Source of the DNA: Zygnema cylindricum
Taxonomy: Eukaryota > Streptophyta > Zygnematophyceae > Zygnematales > Zygnemataceae
Reading direction: 5' to 3'
Length of the DNA: 64,000 nt
NCBI GenBank assembly: GCA_037447655.1
Contig: JBBHKE010000913.1
Location: 126,001 to 190,000, forward strand
Part shown: positions 10,506-23,000 of the stretch, piece after piece
How the letters are laid out: each line of letters opens with the position of its first letter
Numbering within the stretch: position 1 is the stretch's first letter
Notes under the pieces: generated by a model
Told to the model about the DNA's origin: nothing
Database searches by the model: none
What the model saw: the letters and a program-made list of their open reading frames with translations, nothing else
Position numbers and translations under genes: made by a program

Positions 10506-13500
10506 TCTCACTAGTAAAACTGAGCTCCCGGTTGAGCATTTTACTCATTTTAATTGTATTTCCTTCCTTTGTAAAGCATATGCCGATTTCACATATGACT
10601 CTTTTCTCACTCGGAAAGCAGGAACTAGCAGTGAGTTTCTACTGCATTGGCATTTTTTGAACCGTGACCTCCTTTCCCTTCAGTTGAATGACTAACAGAT
10701 ATGATTAGCGTGGATATTTATTCGGGTTTAATTAATTCAACATTAAGCCGGGTTTAATTAATTTAAGATTAATGTGGGTTTATGTGCGCTGATATGGTTT
10801 CTATAATATGCCCTTTGTTTTCAGGAGTCGAGGGAAGTTTCTTATACTCTGGCCGGTGTACAACAATTATGGAGCAAACCAAATATAGCGCGACATCGAG
10901 ATGTGAGTCCATTTTTCACACTTGTTTTTCATTTTTTTTTTTTTTTGTCTGGGACGATTACTGCAGTGAAAGGGAAGCCTTGACAGAAGACCAAAACACA
11001 ACAAATCCTATTCATTCCTTTCATGTATGAATAATTAAATACCCATGGTACCCATAGTACCCATAGTACCCATAAACTGGATTGAGATGCTAAAATTAGT
11101 GTTGTCGCGTATCGAGTACTTCAATTTTGGGAGGTCCTTCTTCAATCTTGTATTCCACTGCCCATGGCTACACCGCCCATCACTATGAGGTTAAAAGAAT
11201 TATTAGTGTAAATGTGAAAATAGAACGTTTAGCACTAATTTAGTGTAGAGAGACGTGTCAGATCGTACTCCGCTCCCTTAAATACATAACACTATTTTCT
11301 AGTTTATTGTTGTTACCTCTAATAGTGATTGGAAGTGTACTGGAGTTAGTAACTCTGATTGAGTACGTGCCTTTTTTTTCCCAAAATCATAAATTTGTGT
11401 CAATAACACTATTTAGTTAAGCGGCCGATGATGATGATGATGCACTCTTCAAACATATTTAGCATGGTTAAACACCGATAATTCACTAACTCCAATTGCG
11501 ACGAGCGGTGTACTTTCGTCTGATTATAAGGTTTGGTTCATTCTGTTGTAGACAGTTAAATTCTTTCTTTTTGAAACCATAAAAAAGAGCCTGATGCTGC
11601 CTTTCAAGAGTGTCTAAGCTTGATAATTAAGTGGAAATAGAAAGAATGGGAGAGGGAGAGAGAAAAAGAATGAGAGAAGACAAAATGGACGAGAGAGGTA
11701 AAGGCAGGTGGGAAGGAAGATAATGAAGGAAAAAGGGGAAGACGGGACAGATAGGGAGGGAGCAAAAGAATGGAGACTGACAGGTTCAAATCTAAACCAG
11801 GTAAAATGACCTCGTGAAAGCCACAGCTAATTAATAACAATTACTATGAGTTGTGAATAACAATTAATGGTTATTAACATGTTTAAACAGAAGCGTCATT
11901 GTCAGAAGTCAGTGTTGTGTTTGGAACAATCTTTTTTCAAAAAGGCACTCAAATGGAGGAAAAGCTCGCAATCTAAATTTGCAACTGGACGATGTTAATC
12001 ATTTGTCATTAAAATTAATTTTAATTTTCGGCAGGGAAATCTGGTACAAGAGGAATTAACCTGGTGTACAACGTCGGTCGCTTTTAGAGTTAATAATGCT
12101 ATAACTTGGTCACTTTTTTTTTTTTACAACACTATTTAAGGGAGTGGAAATGTTAATAACACTTTTTATGGGAGTGGACTAGAATCCACCATATGTCTCC
12201 CTACACTGAATCAGTATCATACATTCGACTTTCTCATGTACAGTAATGATTCCTTTACTAACATTACTTCACATATAGTATTATGTAATGTTATAGTATA
12301 TGAGTATTATTCTCATTACTGTAATAGTATTTACTGTAATAGCGATGGGCGGTGTAGTTACACATTGAGGTAAATGTCTGTAAAAGACAAAAGAAAAAGA
12401 AAGTAGGAGCTTTTTTGCTGGGTAAAAAAACACTTATATGGTAATTATACGTACGTTATTTAGGGCGTTACTGGCCAGTAATCAGAGTAACCGTAAAGAT
12501 AAATGTACAGATTGTACAATTTTCGGTTAGATTTCAAGGATTTCGATACTAGCAGTAAAGCCAGTAATAGCCGACATATAATTACCCTTATTATATTTCT
12601 AATCACCTTATTATAGTACAAGTGAAGGAGTGTGAAGGTTGAGAGCTTTTAAGGTTATCGTCGGAGGTGAGACATTCTGTCACAATCATAGTTTGATGCG
12701 GTAGATTAGGTTTTTCCTTGAAGGTGTTTTTTCTTAAAGAAATGTGTTTGTGAGTATGACTTAAGCAAAATGGTGCACTTATCCATAACTTTTACATTCA
12801 CAATAGTAAGATTTGTGCTCATGTAGTGTTTCCTAGAAGTCCCTAGGGATGAAACCACGATAGCCTCAGGTAAAGGAGCACTCTGAACTATAGTTAGGTA
12901 TGGAAATGCTATATGTGGTCGTCCCATACTATATGAGCGTATAATATGCCACAAAAAAAGAAAAAGTATCAATATGGGATAATGTTTCCCCACGTTTTCA
13001 CACTTTTGAACTATGATATAAACATCCTTACACCAATTTTCAGAAGACGGTGGCTTCATACAATATACTCTCCTCTCTCTCTTTATGACTAGAAATAGCA
13101 AGCCAATTTGTGGTTTTATAACATGGGCAATTAGACTCAAGGAAATCCTACTCTTTTTCTGTTGGACACCGGTCATTAAGTAACCTTTGAAACAAGATGT
13201 TTATGGTGCGTGTTGGGGTTTTCTCGTTGGGTTTTCTCATTGGGTTTTCTGATTGTGTTTTCTCATTGAGTTTTCTGGTTGGATTTTCTTGTTGGGTTTT
13301 CTCATTGGGTTTTCTTGTTGGGTTTTCTCATTGGGTTTTCTCGTTGGGTTTTCTCGTTTGGTCTTCTCATCTGGTTTTCTGGTTGAATTTTCTCGTTGGG
13401 TTTTCTCGTTTGGTTTTCTCATCTGGTTTTTGGTTGGGTTTTTCTTTTGATTCTGGATAACTAGGCCATTCGAAAACGCCTTCGAGCTCTTAATAACGCT

Positions 13501-14787
13501 CTCGCACGCAAGCGAAAGGTACTGTTTAAAAAAAAAAAAACAAAAAAAAAACACTTTTTGATTCGTTTTGGCTAATAACGAGTGGCTTAGGTTTTCAATG
13601 CTTTACCAAAGTCTTATTATGTCAAAACCTACAGACAGAAGACTGAGCTGTTTTCCGTTTCCGTTTCCCGTTTCCCGTTTCCGTTTGGGACAGGCGGGTC
13701 AAGTGTACGGAGTCCCCCTTACCGGCCCTCTTCTGGGAAAATTTGGTCTCTTCCCGGAACAAAAAAATTTCGGGGAAGAGTTTAGACGGAAATGGATGGA
13801 GGTATGATAAAGAGAGATGGAGGTATGATAAAGAGAGACTTGATGAAAGGAATGAAAGGAGACTTGATATCTGAGTCTGTCTCCTCATATGACCATCATC
13901 CCTACGGTATGACCAAATGGGGTGTGCCCAAATGTTGTGCCGCATTGGTTCTTGTTTTGAGACGCTGAGACCATAGTTTTAATTTGTGAAAGTGATGGAA
14001 AGGCTATATGTGACTACCAGGTATTATATGCGTACTATATGGTACTTTCGAGTAGAATACATGTATAGAACAGGTAAACCTCTTGTAGAGTTTCCAATTG
14101 TTTCCGCACGTTTGAACTATGGTTCAGACTCAATGAGAGTTACTCTTCTCGTGTTTTATTTCTCATTATGTGGTTATTTTTTTGTGTTTGACTTCATTCT
14201 TGCAAGTGTCCTGAGCATTCAGGCATATACGATAATTTCCCTGGTCTTCGGAAATGTATAAAAATCTGAACAGTGTGTTTGTTCCCTTAAAAAATTATTC
14301 AATCCATGTAAACTCTATTTTTTGTTGACATGTCGGTTACAGGACCTTGCTGGGAGGAAGAGACTGAGAGTGCTTGGAGAAGGAGTGCCCCATGGATTTA
14401 TACGAAAAACCCATTTATTTGAAGCTCTTATTTGCCATAATGTTCCCTTACCTCGGGCCACTTGGTACATAAGAACCATTTATCTTAACATGGTAAAATG
14501 TTACATCCATCCAGTACTCTTTTTTGATGCCTAAGGTTACAATGGATATGATTAAGGGAAAATAGGAGGTTTGCTTCAGACAAGAAACATCTTTGACTTG
14601 AAGGGACAATGTCATCTTAATTTAATTGGTCTGTCTTTTGATTTTTTTGAGGCTTGTTTGTTACAATAATGAGAATACTTTCTTTTATAACTTGGGCATG
14701 GGATGTTCCACCTACAAATTGCAGATTATAAAATAGATTATTGTAAAATAGAAACAAGTTGACAAAGAACTCACTGGTTTACGTGGT

Positions 14788-14823
<36 letters not shown>

Positions 14824-17800
14824 ATTTCCATCAATTGTAGAACTAAGTATTTTGCAATCAAGAGCCTTCATTGGATGCTGGGATTTTGTTCCATGTTTTA
14901 TGGCATGAGTAACAGGCCTAAAAAAGGTTTATTTCTTACGACTTTGTTTTAGTGAATATCTGTGAAGGTTAATACAAAGGCTGTTTTCCTTTCTTTGAAA
15001 AGTCTGACTTCCAAATCTTGAAATCTTGCCTTGCCTGTATCAATTTTCTTGTGGTTTTTATGCAAATTGTTGTGGTTTTTATGCAAATTGCTGTGGTTTT
15101 TATGCAAATTGTTGCGACGTTTATGCAAAGTTTTTCTTGTTTTTATGCAGTGGAACCAGGCGAGGCCTATGGGACAAGCCGGTACTGGAGATAATTTTGC
15201 CGCAAAACGTCACGAACGTTGGAAATTGGATCTTTTACAGTATGCAGAAAGTCAGTTAAATGATCTTTGTCAGTCTGGCAAACCTAATTCAGGTGGACAA
15301 AAGGACCAGGCAATTCAAACCCAGGTGGTAGGAGGAGGAGGGAGTGATTTCTCAAGTTCAGGTGGTGGAGAGGGTGGAGGAGGAAGTGAAGGAGGAGGAG
15401 AACTTGATGCAGTAGCAAAATGGACATATGTTTACAGACTAGCTTTATGGCACTGTGCAGAAGGACTTCTTCACGGGCCCCAGTTGCTTGAATGGGCGAT
15501 TCGTCAAATTCAGGTAAGAAGGTTCTTTTATTTTGAGTGAGAATCACATTAGTAATACTAGATATAATAGTATAATAGTGTTACTAGCATTGACAAGTAC
15601 TATAGAGGATTGTGTTGGCTTTGGGGAAGGTTTCTGATCTAGAGAAGGCCTGAATGTGTTTAGTTTTTAATTGGTTCAGTGGTTGTCATTGCAGCAGTAT
15701 GGCCGGAAAAATAGGGACAGTGAGACGTTGCACTGTGAATCGCTTATAGTTTTAATGTTTTTTTAGCCGCTTGAAACATCTTTTCTATGTGCACACTTGT
15801 TGGATTGAAAATCCAACGGTTACGATTTAACACTAAAAGCGATACAAATCGGTGTACTGTTCGTTTCAAATCTTCTAAGTCCTGCAAAAATTATTTTGTT
15901 CTTGTGGTTAAATATTTTGTAGCCTTTTTGTCTGTCAGCTGTCAGTTCTTTTAAGTTTTTTTTCTGTCTCCAAATGGGATAGTTCTGCTAGTAGTGGTGA
16001 AATACTTTGTAGCCTTTGTGTCTGTAAATGTAAGTTCTTGCGACTCTTTTTTAAGTCTCTAAACGGGATCATTTTTTTTTTTCAGGAAAGAGACTCTGTG
16101 GAGGCTCTTGAGTGCCTTCTCCCTATTTTACAACAGCAAGCTCCCTCTGCAATTCTTTCTCAGGGACTTACTCGAATGCTCACTGATCTTTGCTTGCATT
16201 GGATACATGTTTTCTGCCCCAATTGTTCCATTACACGATTTTCTTCTCCAGTATTTAAGAACAATGAAGCTACGTTAATGTCGTCTCTCAATCCGGGAAC
16301 ACGTCCCGGTGGTGAAATGCTGCCGTCTGATTCGCTAGAAACGGCAGTAGGTTCCCGTCGATTAGTTAGGTCCCTAGTTGATTTACTTCAGTTCCTTCTT
16401 GTGTCAGTACCAGACTCATTTGTAGCATTCGACTGCTTTCCTCTTCCATACTGCGTCTCCCGTTTTATCGGGCAACCATATTGCGATTTTCTTTCGTCGG
16501 TTTCAGGAGTAAACGATGGTGGAGATTTGGGAACCGTCAGATTTGGTTCAGGTGAAGGAGCATTAAGGGGCGAAAATAGAATAGAAGCTCGTGTATCCAA
16601 TGGCGGAGAAGGATTCGTTGATTATAGGAAAAAAGAAGAGCTAAAAATAAAAAACCCATTAATGTCGAACAATATACCGCCGACTGTACAGGAAAGGGCT
16701 GTGGCTGAGGTGGCAAATAGAGCTATTAGAAGGGCTTCCTCTCTCGCAACTGCGGTAAGTCCGGGAGTTCTGAGAAGTAATGAAGGACAGGCTGTCCAAT
16801 GCCTCGACAAAGCACTTTTGTCGGGTGACGTCGCAGCGGCTTATAGGTGCATATTTGACGAAGCCTTTTGCAGTTCTATTCGACTAGGAGTCGGGGCTCT
16901 GGAAACGCATATGCCCGGTTATGATTCATTTTCACCTTCTGGGGAAATGTTAGTAGATTTTAGAGCAGTGCAGTTTTTGTGCGAGTGGGCGGTATGTGAT
17001 TTTCGAAACTCTCTTTCGAGTAATCTGAGTGGAATGGTAGAGAAATCTGTGACAGCATCGCCTGACCTTTCGCGGGTTTATATGGCAGTTTCGGTCTTAC
17101 AGTATAGAGTAAAGGAGATTGCAAAGGAGATGGCAACTTCTCTGAGTGTTCAGGAAACGAAACGTAAGGGAACAGATCAAAGTTTATTGGACAGAAGTGG
17201 TAAATCGTCTTTTGTCGGTGAAGACTCGTCGGGATTTATACATAGGCTTGTGGTTCGGTGGCTCGATAACCACGCTTTACAAGGTATGCCTGGGGATTGT
17301 CGTTTACATAGTCTTCTCAGAGAATTGGTGAGAGAAGGAATGTTTTACCCAGAAGTATATCTTGGAGAGAGAGTTGCAGATGGAGTGTTGGAGAGGTGTG
17401 AGACAGTCACTGATAGGAGGAGGGCGGAAAGGCATCGAGTTTGTTTACGGCATCTTCCTCCTCCTCCGTGTTTGGTTGATTTTGTCGATCCCATTCCTGG
17501 GATAGAAAGTGGGTTATCACCACCTAAGATGAAAACGAGCGTGGGTGGGGGAGAGGGAGAGGGAGAGGCGGGTATTCTGAGTGGAATGGGTGCAGGTTCG
17601 GAAAGAGAGGCAGTTGAAGGGGCTCAGGAATTGATTGAGATTGTAGACGGAGAGAGAGAGAGACAGGGGTTGTTGAGATGCTCTAAAAAGAGAGGTGTCG
17701 AGGCTCTCCGAGAAGCTGCGAGACAATTTGAGAATGAGCGACACCTGGCGCTGTACGGGACTGGAAAAAAACGAAGGAAAGTCAATAAAGTCAATAATGG

Positions 17801-19952
17801 AATCGGGCAGGGATATGCCATCAACGAAGCACTGAAGGGGGAGAAGCAGTATGAAGGTTTGTCGATGCCGTCTCTTGTAACTTTCGAGGCTCGTGGAGGG
17901 AGGAAGAGTGAGGAAAATTTGTTAGGTGAAACATTTACCGAGTCGCCTGTGGGACTCCATACTTGGAGCAAGAAGGGACGTGACACAAATAACAATACAC
18001 AAGAGACTTCATCAAGGTCTGGAGGAGGGCACAGAGGGAAACAGAAGGGGAAATTGGTGGAGGTTATTCGGGCCATAAGCGAAGTTTTGCTTCTCCCAGA
18101 ATCTTATTGGGCGGGAGGAACTGGAGCAGAAACTCAAGGAGGAGCAGGAGGGTTAAGGAATAGTGGGAAACTGAAAAATAATACTCATGAAGGAGTGAAA
18201 CAATGTAGAGATTGTTTACAGAAACAGAAATCAGTCAGTGGGAGACAGACTGTGGATGTTTTGCTGATGTCAGCAACACAAGACGATGATGAAGGAGAAA
18301 CTTGGTGGATGAAGAAATCGGAAAAGAAAGGGGAAAAGATAGGTGAAAAGAAAGGACCAACAACGGGCATTTTGAGATCCGGCGGAAAAGACGACATTCT
18401 CGGAGAAAATGGGACGACAAGAGGTAAGATTGCAAGCAAAGGAGGCTTCTCTGGGAAGGAAGATGGAAAAGGAGGACAAGAAAACGCAGTCGAAGGAGAA
18501 GGAGATGTGATTCTATTGGCAAATCTGTGTTCAAAACACTGTGCCTTGGCTTTAGGGTCTGATAATAACCAACATTTTTATAAATTCAAGAGAGTATATG
18601 AAACGGAACTTTTCGGGGGAGCTACAGAAGTGATCGGAAAAGAAATTCAAAAACTTAGAATTAGAGAACAACGACGACTTTCTAGGTGGGTAGACTGGGT
18701 GGTCCGTTCAATGTTGTCTGTAGGAGGATCTGGAGGTGGGAATATGGGAGAGACAGGAGAGACGTCCGGATACCTGTCGACCGTCTCTGGACTCGAGGGT
18801 GACATGTGGCGACTCGCCAGTGGTCCGAAAAACTCGGAGGTGGAGGGAGTGGAGAGAGGAGGATCTGGATCCAGGGCCACAGGGAAAGGCAGTAGAGCTA
18901 ATGCGAAGATAGGGACAAAGGGAGAGGGCATTAATGTACAAGGTTCGATCTTGAAAAATGGGGTGAAAGGGAGTTATGCGAAGGTGGTCGAGGGAAAGCT
19001 CGGACAAAACAAGCAAGGAGGAGGAGGAGGAGGATTGTCTCCCATGAAAAACAATTCCGATGGGTTCCTAGCAACAGAAGGAGGAGGAGGAGGAGGAGGA
19101 GGAGGAGGAGGAGGAGAGAATCATCACCAAAGAATGGAGATTGCGAAGAGTGGAGAAGAGTGGAGATTACGAGATTCACAACTTGCCTGGGTGGTATATG
19201 CATTGGATTGTGTAGGAGATTTTAGAACACTTGTGAAGTTACTCCTCTTTCTGCTTCCGCAAATTTTTTGTGGAGGGAAGAGCGGAGGAAATAGAGTTTC
19301 AGGAGGAGGACAGATGTGCTGCATAGGAGAATCAATGATAATTTCCTGTTTGAGAAGGTAAGGGAAAGGTGTGGGACTGTAATGTATGTATTGGCCGCGT
19401 GTTACCTAGGGGAACAGAGAGAGAGAGAAATGTAGACTGAATCAAAGTTGAGAAACAAGCTTGTGGATATTGGTTTAGAGAAGGTAGACTGAATGAAAGA
19501 CTATGGCAGAAGCTTCATGACTATGGGTTTATGGAAGTTCGACTGAATCAAAGACTAAGTCACAAACTTGTGGATATGGTAGTGAAAGTTAGGCTGACTT
19601 ACAAAGTTTGTAATCACTGTTTTAGGGTATTTTGAATAGTTGTCGAACATATCTAGGACTGTTTTTTAATGGTTCATGTGGCTGTAGTTTGCGTTGGTCA
19701 ACTGACTTTGTTTGCTGGTTGCCTCTACATTTTTTATCAATCAAAGTCAGGTGTCAAAGTTTGTCCGTGGAGTTGAAAAACCGAAAGCTTAGCCTCTTTG
19801 ATGTACAGCTCAGCCTTTGTCATTGAGGATTAAATGGTCAATTAGTGAACATTTTGTCGATAAAATTATCGTTTCGTTGCTATCTAGGCATTGTAAGTCT
19901 AGCACTCTGGTTTTTTTTCTCTTAGTCCAGAAATAATCCTTTCATAGAGACT

Positions 19953-20032
<80 letters not shown>

Positions 20033-23000
20033 NNNNNNNNNNNNNNNNNNNNNNNNNNNNNNNNNNNNNNNNNNNNNNNNNNNNNNNNNNNNNNNNNNNN
20101 NNNNNNNNNNNNNNNNNNNNNNNNNNNNNNNNNNNNNNNNNNNNNNNNNNNNNNNNNNNNNNNNNNNNNNNNNNNNNNNNNNNNNNNNNNNNNNNNNNNN
20201 NNNNNNNNNNNNNNNNNNNNNNNNNNNNNNNNNNNNNNNNNNNNNNNNNNNNNNNNNNNNNNNNNNNNNNNNNNNNNNNNNNNNNNNNNNNNNNNNNNNN
20301 NNNNNNNNNNNNNNNNNNNNNNNNNNNNNNNNNNNNNNNNNNNNNNNNNNNNNNNNNNNNNNNNNNNNNNNNNNNNNNNNNNNNNNNNNNNNNNNNNNNN
20401 NNNNNNNNNNNNNNNNNNNNNNNNNNNNNNNNAATAGGGTATGAACATGTCATCCTTCTGAGGGTATCTCCCTCTCTCTCTCTCTCTTTCTTTTATGTTT
20501 TTTCCTTTCCTGGCTATTTATGCAGATACGAGAGTTTTGTGGCAGCCATGAATATGGTCCCACAGGCTCTATCTGTTGCCATGGAGACTGCTTCAGATGC
20601 CATTTTTTCTGGGAGAGGGAGCCCTGTAAGTCTCTTTCTCTATATTCAGGACCTTATGACACGATATGGGAGTCTTCCTACTGTACAAGTATGGGATAAA
20701 GAATGGCGTGGGAAGTACGGACAAAAAGTCATCGCCGATTTTGATGCGGCAAAAAGTTTTGGATCGGAAGGGACGAGTTCGTTTCATTCGGGAGAAAACA
20801 TGAGAGAAAACATGAGAGAGAATATGAGAGATGAAGGCGGTTACGGAGGCACTAATAAGAGTGGAGGGCCTCCGGGAATGATGAAGGAAGTGGTACGCCG
20901 AGCTTTCGATGAGGTGGTACACGCAGTAGTGACAGCTGGCAGATCGAAACTGACGCGAGAGAGAGAGGAAGAAAGAACAGCGGGACAGAGTGGGACTTTG
21001 ACGCTCGAGCAGGGAGGAAGGCAGGAAGAGGGGGAAGGGAGGGAAGGGAGGGGAACAAGCAAAAATGAGGAGAAGCAAGGTGGGGAAGGTATGAGAAGGA
21101 AAGGTGGAGGGTGGAGTCCATGTGATGTTTATGCAGCGGCTGAGAGAGCTGCCACTGGGCTTATGGAGGCCATGAAACAAGTACAGAGCGGTACGAAGGG
21201 AGGAGGAGAGAGAGGGGAAAGCGCTTCTATGGCTGCTGCTGCTTCAGCATTGGTGGGAAGTGCAGTCAATTCGACTGTTCGTGCCTTAGACGCATTAAGG
21301 GTTGGAGGGGATTTAGGAGGGGAGAGGGAGAGGGAGAGGGAGAGGCCAGGAGTAGGTAGTAGAGAGGGAAACCATGGTCATGGAGTACGACATATGAGCC
21401 TATTGAAGGGAGAAAGTGTGCAGGTTTTGGGAGGACAGTCTTCCTCTATGAGCCCAACAGCAACCGAGTGTGCGAGAGTTATTTTGGGAATGCATTTACA
21501 CTGTTGGGGAAAGTTGAGTGAGAGTTTTGGAAAGGGACAGGGAAGGGTTTTTGATGCTACTGTAGTCGCTGAAGCAAACTCTATTGTGCAAGGAACAATG
21601 ACCTCATCTCTTGGTATGGGAAGACAACCTTTACCTCTCTTAAGAATGTCCCCAGAAACTCCGGAGTTGAGCTCAGCCCTTGCAGGAGAAGTGGGCTCTC
21701 CTCCTCCTCCTCCCATGGGGGGAGGAGGAGGAGGAGGAGGAGGAGGAGGAGGAGGAGGAGGAGGAGGGGGAGGAGGAGGAGGAGGAGGAGGAGGAGCAGG
21801 AGGAGGTACTGCGATCTCCGCAGTCTCTGGAGCTCTCATAGGAGGTGGAGTTGCTTTAGGGATAGTCAGTTTGGAAGTGGTTTTAAAAACTTTGAGGTTG
21901 AAGGAAGGTCTTCGGGAAGTGAAAACAGGGTGTTTGGGAGGGACACTCTCTCTTGGGAGAGCTCATTTTGGAGGAGTATTAGATCCACTTTTATTTTGGT
22001 TTAAGGCACTTCTCTCTGATGGGAGTGGACTGAGTGATGGTCTTTTTCAGTCTTTATTGGGTCCGGCCCATTCTCTCTCTTTAAACCGACTACAAAGAAC
22101 TCTCTCCCTCGAAATTTTCTTACCGCCCGTTTATTCAGTTTTCTCGTCTTTTTGCATAACTCAGGCTCAAATGGACAAAGATTCAGAAGGGTTAGGAGAG
22201 AGAGGATCTCGGGAGGATAACAACAACATTGCAGAAAAAATTGTTTTTGCGGCGGAAAAAATTGTGGGTCATGTCTCATTTACAGACGCGTGTTTAAAAG
22301 ATACACGAGCTCTCTACAACGCGATTGGAACGGAACTTATAGAAGAGGAGGCACAATTGAAAGGACAGGGAGGAAAAGAAAATTTGGGGAGGGATAGTGA
22401 AGGAGGAGAAATCATGACTGCCACTCCGCGACTATTTTTGGAGGCTCTCTTGAAAGGCTGTTTGCCGGAGGTGAGAGGAGGTAGAGGGAGAGGGAGAGGA
22501 GGGGAAAGACGTGATTGGGTGAGTGGGGCATATGGTGGAGGTAAAGAAGGCAGTGATGCTCAAATGGAGCCTCTTTTGAGAGTTTTAGATGAGCTCCAGC
22601 CGGCCTACTGTCATTGGCAATGGCTTCTTCTTCGACTTTTGCTCAATGAACAGGTGAGAGAATGTGGTACACCGTGTATCGCTTTAGTGTGAATATTTTT
22701 TTTGCCACTTAAAACATCTTTTCTCCGTACACGCTTGTCCGATTTACACATCGAGACCGCCAACCGCAAGGCAAAAATCTTGGCTTTCAATTGCAACCGT
22801 CAGATCCAAAATTCGATGAGCGTGTACAGAGAAAGATGTTTTATGTGGCAAAAAAAACATTGATACTAATTGCTGTACACGGTGTAGTCTTGTACTGATC
22901 GATGGGAATTTCAGAACAGGTCAACTATTCCGGATGCATTCATTGTTTTTCCAGCATCATATTGCTATTAGAGTTTCAAGTACTCGGTTATTACGGTATC

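Noticed and set aside
16388-19324. Multiple minus-strand frames opposite MED12 exon 8
   Set aside because: Shadows of the true coding strand with no independent conservation.
21378-21839. Minus-strand poly-proline frame
   Set aside because: Antisense of the poly-Gly part of MED12 exon 9.
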